Part shown: positions 24,036-35,803 of the stretch, piece after piece | Layout of the letters: every line of letters starts with the position of its first letter | How positions within the stretch are numbered: position 1 is the first letter of the stretch | Origin: Phycomyces blakesleeanus NRRL 1555(-) | Taxonomy: Eukaryota; Mucoromycota; Mucoromycetes; Mucorales; Phycomycetaceae | Reading direction: 5' to 3' | NCBI RefSeq assembly: GCF_001638985.1 | Contig: NW_017265141.1 | Coordinates: forward strand, 1,047,001 to 1,111,000 | DNA length: 64,000 nt | Made by a program: the position numbers and the translations under genes | Notes under the pieces: generated by a model | Told to the model about the DNA's origin: nothing | Database searches by the model: none | What the model saw: the letters and a program-made list of their open reading frames with translations, nothing else

Positions 24036-25096
24036 ATGCTATCAAAAGAGACCTGGAAAACCAGTAATATTCGTTCATTGAATAACGAAAATGAATCGGC
24101 GCACACTATCTCAGAAAATGAGCTTCAGAAAGAGCTTTCATTATTCGCAAACACTCGATTTGTTTATAAGAATAACTATGATATGGAAAGCTACGAAAAT
24201 AATGAAAATATAAGGTTAGAGTCACATTCTGGTAGTTTGTTTTTGATAGTAAAAGCATATCTAGCCTCTTAATAACATTAAAAAAAAGATTAACAGATAT
24301 AATTCAGAGCCCTTATGCTCCAAATTTTATACAAAGAGATCCTATTGGAGAGCGTTCTAATGGTAACGTTAAGCAGATACTTTTCACATGAAAAATATGC
24401 TAATAAATATTCCAATAGAGTCTCTCCAACTCAATCACACAATAGATGCGCCTCTTAGAAGTCGCGCTAATATACCATTTATACCAGACTCTGAATTATA
24501 TATCAGCAATTCGAGGTTAGGTTTCGATAGGAGCCATTTACCCCAAGATGATATCTCCCAAGCTCCTCAATTCGCAAACCCTTACTATACCACAGAAAAC
24601 AGTATGCATAATCAGCCAGAGGTAAATAAAGTAAAGCACATGGGTAAACCCATTATTTACCATTTTTCATTAGCATTTCTCTAGTTTACCTTGTTCTCCT
24701 ACAGAGATTAGACAGAACCCAATGAATATTTTATATTTGCAAGATGGGCTATCAACTCAAAGCTCACTTGCACACTTTCCTAGTATCAGTGCAAGTTCTA
24801 GCACTGATATTAATGAAGAAGACGAAGCGAATAATAATTCTGAAGATGATTCAAACCAAAGTCAAGAAACTCAGGAACCAAACAAGATCGACAAGCGCCG
24901 CCGAAATACGGCCGCTAGTGCGCGCTTCCGTGTCAAGAAGAAGATACGCGAGCAATTTCTCCAAAAAACATTGGATGAAAAAACAGAGTCAGCAGAGAAG
25001 CTTCAAAATCGTATAGTTGCTCTTGAACGTGAGATAAAGTGGCTAAAAGACCTTATTATGGAAAAAGATTCTAAGAAGTCTATAAAAGAGACATAA
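24036..25096 (+). CDS. bZIP transcription factor, Cys3/MetR/Zip1-like
   Basis: Nuclear DNA-binding regulator. The bZIP is at the C-terminus: basic region KRRRNTAASARFRVKKKIRE, then a leucine zipper with heptad positions running through LQNRIVALEREIKWLKDLIM. The basic region with NTAASARFRVKKK is the signature of the Cys-3/MetR/Zip1 group, which in ascomycetes controls sulfur assimilation. That target set is an inference here. Four exons were placed: from 24036 to about 24214 (ends NENIR), a short middle exon (LTDIIQSPYAPNFIQRDPIG), the exon starting with ESLQLNHTIDAPLRSR, and the last starting IRQNPMNILYLQDGL. The N-terminal 200 residues are acidic/Ser/Asn-rich and probably activating. The protein ends KKSIKET, total about 260 aa. 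Confidence 0.8.
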
Positions 25097-28000
25097 TAAT
25101 ACCCTCTCTAACTATAGACGAAAAAGTTGGTACCTTTTCGTAAATATTATAATCAGGTGGCAATAAAAAAGTGTAAATAGCTTCTTATAATATGCCTTGA
25201 TAATTTGATAATGTGGTTCTGTAGAGCTTAAACACGTACACACATCTGCTAACAAAAAAAGTAGCAAAAAAAAGAGTAAAAATCTTAAAATTCGTGTTTG
25301 CGTATAGATTCTGATAGGCTATAAAAACACTTTTTTAGTTGCATTCTCAATCAATTTTCCTTTCTTTTATTGTTCTTATAATACTTTGATATTATTTTGG
25401 GTATTTTTTGAAATACAGTGAGAACGGTAAATATTGTCAGTTTGCGAAAATTAATTGTTCGTTACTAAAAAAAAAAACAAATGACACTTTGCCAAAAGTA
25501 ATTGTCCCCAAGTAAAAATTGATTGTTATAATAAAACCTCATCCTAAATATTCTAATTGTCTAAAGAAACACTATATTCATCGAAAACTTATATTGCAAT
25601 TGACAAGTATATTTCTGTAAAAGACCATTTAATTTTTTATTTGTTGACAAATCGATTTTACTTTGGGGACAATTACTTTTGGCAAAGTGACAATATTTAC
25701 CGTTCTCACTGTACCAAATATTTTTTGTTTGTATGGAGCTGTGACAGGCTCAGATCTGTACCAAATATATTCAGCAAGATATATATTTCAATTTAATTTT
25801 CAAATAACCCTCACACATAAAGATGGAAGACTATATTCAATGTGACATTATTTATCATGTACGTGTATAAATAGCGTAATAAACATTGTCGCCTAAAAAA
25901 CTCGGCTTTAAGGATAAAAATTTCAAGACTACAAGGTACTAGGATTTATTTGAATATTTATAATGTTTTTTTTATGAGTATGAACTTGTTATCTTTGTAA
26001 ATAAAAAGCATTACAAATCTAACATTATTTTTGCCTTGTCTAACCTGAAACTGTCATCAAAATAAAAATCGTTAATATTGTATTTGAATTAAATATAAAA
26101 TATATCTATAAAAATACTTTCAAATCTGTTACTCGGTAAGATGTAAATTTCGTGATTATTAAGACGAATTAGTTAGTATACACGCGTATATTATTTAACT
26201 TGTTTTTATTACACCAAATAAACACTCATTTGATTACGCATATTTTTGAAAACAAATTTACTGTAACTTTTCTAAGATTCAATGAATAAAAGTTTTGGTG
26301 GCCGTATTTTAGTGGAATCCGAAGCTTTACTCTTCAAAGTAGATTTACTACTTTGAAAGGTATACGATTAATATTTAAAGTATACGTATATATAATAAAC
26401 GCCTGCTCAAAATAGCTTGTATCAAGTATTATAGTACTTTTACTCAAAATTGAGACTATCTGTATTTTTTTAGATGAGTGTTTTGAGACTACATAAACAG
26501 ATAATGTATATTAAAGCGATTTTTCTCCAGTAAGAATGTTATATTCATACCCACTTTTACATCGAATATTTGGCATCATATTGTGTGATATTATTTTATT
26601 GTTTGTCCTCAAGTATCTCTCCAAAAAAAAACAGTTGAAGGGTTATTTTTACCTATATTTATACGCATATAATTCAGATTGTATATTAAACTGAATATTT
26701 TAGTATGTAGATTTAGAGTTGTATTACACATACACCTAGCAAAAGTTCACAAATACTAGCTTAGTTACTGTCAGAGGGAATGATAGTCTAGCCAACTAGA
26801 CTAAGGGATATTGACACTACATATATCTACAACAGAATTTATAAACCTTATATTGTTTTTTTTATATCACCTCTCATTTATATAGTGTATATATAGAAAT
26901 TTAATACACTGTATTTTTTTTAATAAATTTGATATTTTTTAAGATAATGCTAGATGCTAGAACTTAATTATAGTAAACGTATTATTTTTACTTGATATTT
27001 AGTATACTTGCATTATACACATTCTACCTCTTGTATATATATATATATATATTATAGTTCAGGGACAAATCAGTCGTTGTGTTTTGAAGTATTAAATACT
27101 GAGGTTTTGATTATACTTGGTTTAAATTAACCTCCTAACACCGCGTATTCAATTTTATTATTTGTAAGAATACACGTGAAAGTAATTGTTCATATCAGAG
27201 GTATATATAAAAAAAAGATGACAAATATAACTCTATATTTTATAGTATTTGATAATTTCTTGTAAAGAAGTACTTGAATTGTTGTATTTAAATCCCGCTC
27301 ATAATTTTGCTTTTGTCTTCCACATGAATGCATAAATTTATGGGATTTTTTATATACCTTTAGGATAGCAATTCTTACACATGTTGAATGTACTTGATAT
27401 CATATGAGTGTATTATATATACCAGCCACAAACAAGCCACTCTGTAGCTGTTTATAACCAAGGGCCCTCTTCATTTTACCCTTTCATTTTTCTTTGTTTT
27501 TGCCACACATTCCTTTTCTAGAATGTGAATGGCCAAAATACCCTGAGTAAGACACTAAGCTGCTCCGCCTGGAATAGCGACATGTCATTGATGGATCCAA
27601 AAATTCATGTTAGTACTTTTTACATTCAACCAAATTCTTCATCTATTATGTGTGTCCTTGTGTGCTTAAATAATTTAAAGTGTTCTATATACTTAAAAAT
27701 TCTTTTAGTTCAAAGCTTAACTTTATATTTATACCTTTCTACATATGCTGGTGTTCGTTAAAGTAACGGAATATATTAATATATTGAGCAATTATTCTAT
27801 AGTGTACTTTATGATCGGTTGAGTACAAAGATAATTATGGCATACAAATAAAAGCTATTGACAGCTACCTTGGTTACAATATACTATCGGAGCTATGTAA
27901 TTTAGATGTTGAGGATTATTCGCACAATATAATTGGAGACGAAATAACGATCGACCTTCCGTATTGGGGATCTTCCGTTGTATGTATACTATATATCCGT

Positions 28001-28566
28001 TAGTAGTATGCCATCCTCGTGAATAAAGATCTGGACCCATATACATATATAATGAACAAATTAACCAGAAACCTGGAGTAAAAATACATGCTTTTCTATT
28101 AAGAAATGAAATAAAATATGAAAATTGTAGCGGGAATGTCTCAATATACATAAAAAACAAATGTGATGGCCAGGACAATATGATACAAGACTGGAAGTAC
28201 ATTAATATACTCTTTATTTGAAGCTTTCCGTCTATTACTAAATCTAAAACAAAATTAGCCATAGCTGCTACAGCCTTCTCTGTGTAAAAAATACAGTTAT
28301 ATTATTCATTATTTACTAAATGTTTTCTTTTTATTTGTTTATTCGGTTGTTTGTTTTTCAAAAATATTCAATCAATTAAAACGCAATGCAATGCATGTAC
28401 TTTATAATTTTACAAGCTATTACAAGAATCGTATTAAATCATTTGGTTCATGTCTATATATAAAATGTATGTATGTGTGTATCTGTAAAAAAAATACAGT
28501 TAAGAAAGCAAATAAGCGAAAGAGATATACGAGTAACATTAAAGATATATCGATATTATAATCTCT
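25097..28566. other. AT-rich gene-free region with one MITE
   Basis: About 3.5 kb of very AT-rich DNA. It holds the Tc1/mariner-type MITE at 25416-25711 and a 10-bp-stem hairpin TTCAAAGTAG/CTACTTTGAA at 26333-26357. An (AT)n tract lies near 27035-27052. A 135-codon minus-strand open frame at 27855-28262 has no recognisable domain. No gene is supported. Confidence 0.4.
25416..25711. mobile_element. Tc1/mariner-type MITE
   Basis: A 296-bp element starting CAGTGAGAACGGTAAATATT and ending with the inverse, ...TTTACCGTTCTCACTG. It is flanked on both sides by TA (25414-25415 and 25712-25713), the target duplication of Tc1/mariner elements. A second inverted block, CACTTTGCCAAAAGTAATTG (from 25484) and its complement (25660-25687), extends the TIR. 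In the left arm the two blocks are separated by about 43 extra bp that the right arm lacks. The interior has no transposase, so it is non-autonomous. Confidence 0.8.
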
Positions 28567-30581
28567 TTATCCCAGACTCCATTGAGTACTGAGCCAGTCA
28601 TATTTAACCAATGCGCCAGGCTTTGTGCAATCTGGTGCACGATCCCTTTGTCTGAACTATATATATTTTCTAGTGTATTAGTATACAAACATTTACTAAA
28701 TAGATATACATTAACATTCTCAAACTTACTCTTGGCATCGCGACAGTGCTGTTGTCTGACTTAGAATGGAATGCAGCAAGCTTTCCGTAGCCTTGAGGAC
28801 TAATCACGCGATAGTTTGTATAACCAAGCATCCAGTTCTCCATCAAAGCACTGCTTACACCAGGAGTCATGCGTGCGCGGTTGATTTCTTTGGGGATTTC
28901 AACATCAATATATTTTGCGATTTGAGCAGGTTCAATATGTTCAATTGGTAGCCCGCTTATCACCGTAGTAGTGTCTTTGTGGCCTGTGCCAATATATTTC
29001 TCAGCAAGAGCGGGGTCTTCATTCATTGACACAAATTCGTCACGTAACTTCAGAGAGTCTGTAACTAGGAAGTAAACTACTCGCTTGTGATGGGGTTGTT
29101 TGTGAACACTAGCCAATTGGTTGGCACATATCATAAAGTGGTTCCATTTCTCAAGACTGTTATCATCGTGTTGAGGGTTTGCTAAGGCATTATCATCTGT
29201 ACGGATCTTGATAAAAAGTTAATTTATCGTGTTATCTCTCTCTCTCTCTCTCTTGCCAGCTGCATTGATTAATTCTTACCTGCAGTCCAATACTCAAAAT
29301 GCTATTCATTTCAAACATTTGCTTGTAAGCATTGAGGAACCGCCTGCTACCGACTGTAGGGCGGAACATGTAGTCAGCCAAGCAACCAAAGGCGTTTTCT
29401 TTAGTCAAGCCAATACTCTCTAGCCTCTCAGGGTAGACACTTGACATCTGGAAAGTACGAACAATATAACCTCGGTTGGATCTGACTTCAATATACTAAA
29501 AATATGGGGACACTTAATATAAACTTTCGGATTCCCAAGGTCTCTATTAACACTTACAGAAGCGTTCCATAGCGCATTAAAGTCCTGTGTAGGTCCATCA
29601 CGGAACATAATTGAACCCATACCGGGATATTTCTGATTGAGCAAATCGACCTGTTCCATACCCAACAAAGAATCTTTTTCCCCGGTAAACAGATTAGATA
29701 TCTCCTTAGGGTCGAAGCTCCAGTCGACATTAGGTCTGTCAAACAGAAGCTCGAGGGGAATGGGATTTCCCTCAGCCCAATTAGCCAGATAGGCACGATC
29801 CGTAATGAGAGCAAAGAAAAAGGTGGAGATCATGCCTAAAATGTCATTCGGTGTTTGAGTAACCTTTGCAAAAAGATTTACCTTCTTTTTTTTTACTTAC
29901 CGCTCATACGATCAGCCAGTCCACCACAACCGCGATTGCTATTAGCAGGAACTTCTTTACAAACATAGGAGATGTAGGTTGGTCTATCAGAGTCTGTAAA
30001 ACCTTGTAAATCTCCAGATTTGATAAGCTCTAGTTGTTCCAATCTGTGCTTATGAAGTGCAGTGTATTTTTCTTGCCAAGTTCCACATTCGCCACGAGTG
30101 TTGTAAGGTTCAGCATCAGTGAATCCAGTAGCGGGATCCCATTGCTGGCAGTAATCTTCATATTCAGATTTGGTAACAAAGCTAATTGCTTTCAGTAAGC
30201 TTGCATCAGTCGGAGGTGGGCTATATGTTTCGTCCCCACTGGGTGCAATGGTAATTTTTCTTGGCAATTCACATTTGCCAGTAGTCTTGATGCCTCCGTA
30301 ATCAACAGCTTCTTCGGTCGGGAGGTTTGAAGATCCCGGAGATCGGTTGTTTGTGTAGTCATCGTAATCTTGTTTGATGGATCCTCCTAAGAAATATTTT
30401 AGTTGAATGTTTCTGGATAGATAAGCAGTGAATTGTTACCAGGATAAACTAAAGATCCTATTGCCATCAAGACAATAGCTACCAGACTAACAAATGTCAG
30501 TGCTTTTGCGAGCTTGTACTTAAACAGGAGGCTCCCGAGTTCTCCGTTCCCCCCTACTCTTTGGTAGGTTGTTGCTGCCAT
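28567..30581 (-). CDS. type II membrane glycosyltransferase-like protein (fucosyltransferase superfamily)
   Basis: Starts at 30581 (MAATTYQRVGGNGELGS). One membrane span follows close to the N-terminus (LAKALTFVSLVAIVLMAIGS), so a Golgi type II topology is expected. After a linker come TGKCELPRKIT, the motif NRGCGGLADRMSGMIS followed by TFFFALITDRAYLANW, which matches the nucleotide-sugar-binding entry of GT-B fucosyltransferases (GCGGLxDR), then PNVDWSFDPKEISNLF, SIGLQIRTDDNALANP and RVVYFLVTDSLKLRDEF. The end reads DCTKPGALVKYDWLSTQWSL, obtained with a GT-AG intron (donor after MPR, about 28728; acceptor TATATAG). At least six exons. The donor sugar and acceptor are not predictable; family membership rests on motif reading only. 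It diverges from the Laa2-like gene. Confidence 0.65.
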
Positions 30582-30800
30582 CTTGACAAGAGAAAGGAGA
30601 AAAAGACAAAGACTAAAAGGAGAAAGAGAGAAAGAGAGAGAAAAAGAGAAAAAGAGTCTATTTTTACACCTTTTTTTCCCGTAAAAAGAAAGGAGTGCCT
30701 GAGCCCCGCTGAGGGAGGACGGCTTCATGACGTAGCCCCGACACAGCTATTTTGGGAAGTTCGTTGGCTTTTGTTCTTTAATGTGCAGAAATAGAGCTTC
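30582..30800. promoter_or_regulatory. shared divergent promoter with purine tract
   Basis: 219 bp between divergent starts. It carries a long purine-only run (about 30588-30657, G/A) on the plus strand, that is a pyrimidine-rich 5' UTR/promoter for the minus-strand gene, a common promoter style in this window. Confidence 0.45.
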
Positions 30801-33800
30801 ATGTCGACAATTCAACTTCAGGATGATTGGAGATCATTTGCTTCTGGCGGTGATATTACCGAGGATGGGTCATTCTCCAAATGGAATGGCTCGCCAAAAG
30901 CTAATGGAAAGAAGATTACACCGGTCATGAACGACTTTAATGATTTTTTTAACTCGTCCCCAAGATCTTCTCAACCTACTCCAAAACCGGCAGCCACTTC
31001 TTCCGATAAGACCGTGCCGCAACCTTGTCTAACCACCTCGCATTCACATACTAGCCTATCCTCAGCCTCAGCCTCTGCACAGCCCACCACCCCATGGATA
31101 GGAAATTCAGGGTCCGATAACTTGCTTGATGTTTACTCTGACGATAAACAAGTCTCTATAAGTAGTTCTTTTGATATGCCTGAAACGATTATAGAGAATC
31201 CACCAATTTCAAAGGAGCCTGAGGTATTGGACTCACAAGTGGACCCAAAATTTGGATCAATTGTATTGGATACAAGCGAAAAGAACCCGACACAATCGGA
31301 GGATCTTATTGACACAACAGACCATGATGGTGCCTCACAAAATGAGGATATTCATGAGCCAGATTTTCTGGAACAAATTCAACAGGAAGACGCTACAAAC
31401 GAGATTTATGAGTACCAAGATACTGATCGAAAACAAAGTTCTGACAATTTTTCTTGCCCGGAAACTGAGCATGTTTCTGTACAACCGTTTACAACTAGTC
31501 CCAAAGAATCTCAATTGGATAAATTAGAAAGTCCAGATCTGCCAGATATTTCATCAGACGTTTTGGAAGGGTCTTCAATACATGAAACAAGTTTATGTCT
31601 AGAAAACATAATAATAGACAAAAATAGCCAAGAAACCGATCATTCAAGCCATTCTTTAACTGACAAAAGTATCAAAACGCCAGAGAAAACAAACGTGGAT
31701 GAGCTTGACGCATTTGGTGATTTTGAGGATTTCGATGATTTCAACGACTTTGATTCTTTTGATTCTTTCGAAGAGCTTGAAGCATCAAAAGAAGATGAAG
31801 ACTTTAAGAATTTTGATGATATGCTTAAAATTCCAGAAAATAAGCCTCCGGCCTTAAGGATAGACACAACACTCGGGGCACGTACATCTCAAAAAACACA
31901 TGTACCTCCTGAGGAGCTCGCTCACTTTGACCATTACAACGTAAGTAAAGCATATTTGTAAGTCTCATTATGAGTAGTGCATTTATTAACTTATTCTGAT
32001 AAAGTATCGGCCTATTTTTATAAGCATAGAGGAAGCAGTAGAAATGTGGAAACCTGTATTAAATGCAATGAATGATATTCCAGAGCTGAAGAATTACACA
32101 GCGAATGCACCAAAAAGTATCAAGCATCTTGTTTTAGTGGAGGCTGATGAGTATGTTACCTAAAAGATGGCTAAATAGTGTCTAAATATTAAACCTATAT
32201 TTGATATCACAGATCATTACATTCGCGATTAACATGGACAACCGTTACACATTGCATGGATAATGATACTGGTATCCCAAGAGTCAAATGGTCAAATTCT
32301 AAGACCGAGAGTATGTACCTTGAAGCACTTCATTGTAAGCGAGAAAAGGTATGCCAGAAAGGAAGGTATGATGTAATATTACTTATTAACATAAACGTAT
32401 ATTTTATATAGTCCGAAATAGCAGTAATACCTTCCATGCTTCGGATTACAACCGATGAACCGACTGAGGAGAAGAAATACTTTTCAGCTTCTACAGCTAA
32501 TCCCCCTGTTCATCAAGTAAATATATAGCAGCAAGAGCTATTATACGGATAATTTATTAATAATCACTTTAGGTTCCTAGTCCAGTCCAAAGTCCAGCTT
32601 CTGTAAAGCCGTCTTCTGCAGGCTTTGGGTTTTCTTTTTCCAAGCTTTTGCCCCGATTGTCAACGACATCATTACCAAAATCACCGGCTTCCCCACAACT
32701 ATCATTTCCTCAGCAACATCCTTTAAACCAGAGCTGCTTGTCTCAACCATGTACACCCAAGGCAAGCTTTGATCGGCAGCACATAAAAGCTGCATCATCT
32801 ATATCTACGGCATCAACACACGGAAGAAGCAATAGTGCATCTAATCTAGGTTCAAACAATTCACGCAATCTACACACTCCACCCAAGCGGTCTAGTACTA
32901 TAGCGACTGACTGGCTATCTTCTGATGATAATTCGTTTCTTTCTCAACTTAACCAATCTAAAGTTGCGACGCACTCAAACATGAACCCTCATCGGCCTCA
33001 GAGTAATAGTATGGACATCCTTGACTTTACTGATTCTGTACCTGTCAACAGCCCTACTCGGCCATTCTTCTCATCTCTCACTCCTCTGGTTCCTATGAAG
33101 CCCTCAAAAAATACTCAAGAGCAACCAGACAAAAATGTCCAACACAGACACACCATGCCAACCGAACTCTTGTCACTTTGGAACTCTCCAAGTTTATCTG
33201 TTAGTCCAAAGCAAACTTATCCTACCTCTCCTACTTCATCCATCATCCTTTCCCCTGTCCACATGGATAACACAAGTAATCGAGGTTCACTCGTTGGTTC
33301 ACCTACCCAGATAAATTCAATCAAGTCAATGGATCAATTCTTATCAGATAAACCCGTGCAGACTGAGACGACTAAACCTCCTCGACCAATCTTACCACTG
33401 GAAGATTTTTGGTCAAATAAACCCCTTCAACCATCAAAATCGCCAGCAGAGACTCGATCAACAATGCCCATTCAATCGCTTATACCAGTAGACGACTTTT
33501 GGGCAATTGAGTCAACCCAACCAATCCGAACAACACAGGAAATCAATAAAAATCAACCATCACTAATGGATGATTTCTGGTCAAACGATTTTATTCAACC
33601 AACTAAACAAACCCAGCCTACTGAACATTCTTATCCCGTTCCTTCAATGCAGCCGTTTCAAACGACCCACAACGCCATTATTCACAAAAAAGAAACCTCT
33701 TTAAACAATACTGCTTATAATGTGATGACACATAAAGCTGTACAAAACCGTACTTTGCAGTCAGGCACTAAAGCATCCGAAACAAAAATTGATTTTGAAT

Positions 33801-33982
33801 TCGGGGATTTCCTGGCTGCACCCCTTGAAACAAATGCCAGCGATGATTTTGGTGACTTCGCATCCAGCTCTCAACACGACGACTGGCCATCAACGTGGGA
33901 GGTAGCCGATACTTCTACTACGGCATCTAAGCAACCCGTCAAAGAAGAAGACGAATGGGGAGAGTGGGCTACATTCAAATAG
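30801..33982 (+). CDS. gamma-ear-motif adaptor accessory protein, Laa2/aftiphilin-like
   Basis: Starts MSTIQLQDDWRSFASGGD. It is mostly disordered, acidic and Ser-rich. A central segment FGDFEDFDDFNDFDSFDSF and later FEFGDFLAA and DDFGDFASS are DFGDF-type peptides that bind the gamma-ear of AP-1 and GGA adaptors. The only ordered part is after the first intron (donor at 31941): YRPIFISIEEAVEMWKPVL, SIKHLVLVEADESLHSR, LTWTTVTHCMDNDTGIPRVK. The C-terminal half repeats a DDFW-type motif (LEDFWSNKPLQP, VDDFWAIESTQP, MDDFWSNDFIQP, MDQFLSDKPVQ) and ends EEDEWGEWATFK. About 950 aa with four or five introns. The yeast Laa2 and animal aftiphilin share the motif type, so clathrin/AP-1 traffic is the best guess. 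Homology beyond motifs was not established. Confidence 0.5.
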
Positions 33983-34205
33983 CGCCAGAGAAAATAGCAG
34001 TACAGCGTAACTGCTAATAAATAGTATATGGTCTCTTTTTCACTTTTCTTCATCTTCTTCTTCCTTTGCTCATCCACTTTGGTAATATACACTATCCATT
34101 TGCTTTCTGATTGAGGTTTTATTTTTTTTGGGGTTACCACTTTTATTGCCAGGAAGTATAATGTAGATTGATGGAACATACACACACGCAAACACATGCA
34201 CACAC

Positions 34206-34778
34206 CTAGTTATCTTGGTTTCTGTACTGTTTAGCCCACTAATAAATAAAATGATGCACATATTTGTTAATTGGTATGCTACGGAAGATTCTCAGACTTA
34301 TCAATTAATTAAAAAAGTAAATATAAGATACTTGCCAGCATAGAAGGGATCCAACGCTTAGGTTGCTGGTAGCGTTTCTGTAAACAATAGTCAGTAATTA
34401 TGTATGCACAAATACTGTTGTATTTATACAACATACCTCCTTCTCAGCAGAGACACTCCAGACGGCACCGAGGGTAACGATCATGCCAAGGGCAGCAATT
34501 GCAGTGTTGGACTTCCATGTCTTAGGCTGTGCCCACCAACCACCAGCGGGGGACCTTTAATTATTATAATTATATTATTATTGATATTTATATTGATATC
34601 GATATCGATATCGGCTTGTTATTTTCTGGTTTGAATTGTGTATTTTGTTTTACTGGGGACTTACCAGACTTGCTTTGGGTAAGGATAACGGCTGACAGCA
34701 CCCTATCAAATCAAATATCGTGTTAGGTTTTTAAAAATCAGACATTAACCGGCTTAATGAGTGAGCGATTCATACCAT
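34206..34778 (-). CDS. small single-pass membrane protein, conserved-looking, function unknown
   Basis: Four exons. The first is only the ATG (34776-34778), followed by GTATGA; the second reads GAVSRYPYPKQV, the third WSPAGGWWAQPKTWKSN then TAIAALGMIVTLGAVWSVSA (one membrane span) and EKEKRYQQPKRWIPSML. The last exon (34206-34238) is WAKQYRNQDN and stop. The last intron (34239-34335) has a GC donor (GCAAGT) and normal AG acceptor. The product is about 78 aa, with an aromatic PAGGWW motif before the span and a WIPSMLWAKQ tail. I recall similar short proteins in other fungi, possibly mitochondrial inner membrane, but cannot name the family. It diverges from the next gene with about 160 bp between. 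Confidence 0.65.
34239..34335 (-). other. GC-AG intron
   Basis: On the minus strand the exon ends ATGCTG and the intron starts GCAAGT and ends TTTATTAG. Using it gives the ending SMLWAKQYRNQDN; no GT donor in reach keeps the frame. GC donors with otherwise strong consensus are a known minor class of U2 introns. Confidence 0.65.
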
Positions 34779-34940
34779 GATTTAATGAAAGAGTATGTTT
34801 GTGTTGGAACGTGAAAAGTGAAAGGAAAGAGGATGTTTTGAATGCGGAGATCAAACACTCGCGACAACGTCATCATTCTGCATAGGGGCCATTTAAAGAC
34901 CAAAGCCGAGCGTCCTGCATAGAATCTTACGACGTGTGAG

Positions 34941-35247
34941 ATGAGTGATGCCAATTTTGATGCTCTGTCTTCCCTACCAGGCCATCTGTCGTCTTTTTCT
35001 GCATCAGTAGACAATGGAAAAGTGATCAATGTAATTCCTTGATTAACATGATCTATTTATATTTACTTATAATAAAAAGGCTTACTGATCCTACACTCGT
35101 TTACAGAGTACTGCCAGTCCTGAAGAAACCGCAAGAGAGGCTCGAGTTGCTTACCAACTATTGAATGATGCCTCTCATTTGGGTACTTTATTTAATGAAA
35201 ATGAAGCAGACAAACTTAAGCGAGTAACAGGTATAGACATGAAGTGA
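34941..35247 (+). CDS. 76-aa conserved-looking protein, function unknown
   Basis: Two exons, 34941-35030 and 35107-35247, with a GT-AG intron in phase 0. The protein starts MSDANFDALSSLPGHLSSFS and ends LLNDASHLGTLFNENEADKL followed by KRVTGIDMK. The C-terminal half is predicted helical and charged. No family recognised. Support comes from the clean splice, frame and codon composition, and from sharing a 160-bp divergent promoter with the neighbouring membrane-protein gene. Confidence 0.55.
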
Positions 35248-35803
35248 AACTTAAAGTTGAGACAAAAAGACATATAGAAAAAGAAGAAAAATGAGAAAAT
35301 GAGAAATATAAAGAAAGAGGAGCGCAAGTAATCGAACCAGTGTTCATTGACTATATGGGATAGTCACTTTTGGTTCCCATTACCATACATTTACTGCCAA
35401 CAGCGATGCGATTTATGGTATCCAGCGCCGTACTAGCAACTGAACATTTGTTATCATTTTTCTTATCAATAATTGTAATAATAAATAAAACACACACATA
35501 TATATATTGGATCAAAGAGGTTTACACGAATTCTTTCGAACCAAGAAATTGGAATTTTATTCTATGTGTATATATTTTCTATTTATTTTCCTTTTGGATC
35601 CACTGCCCGCATACGGCGCATTTGACATTTGTACTTTGGTTAAACGTCCGCTTGTAACGTTGTCATGGTGAAATCATCCTTTCTTTCTTCTTTCTTGCTG
35701 CCGACTTATTCGATCAGGAACCTCTTTTTGACCCCCTCTCCTTTTTTTATCGCTTACACACACACAAACACACATACACACACATATATATATATATACC
35801 TCT
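35248..35803. other. intergenic with purine tract and (CA)n/(TA)n
   Basis: 556 bp. Starts with a purine-rich run (about 35270-35325), ends with (CA)n at about 35756-35782 and (TA)n at about 35784-35797 immediately before the DHHC start. No gene recognised. A B-box-like AATCGAACC at 35332 lacks the rest of a tRNA. Confidence 0.4.

Noticed and set aside
27855..28262. 135-codon minus-strand open frame
   Set aside because: No domain, very AT-rich, no consistent splice partners.
35325..35395. Possible tRNA (AATCGAACC B-box-like word)
   Set aside because: No matching A box, no acceptor stem pairing and no anticodon arm could be built.
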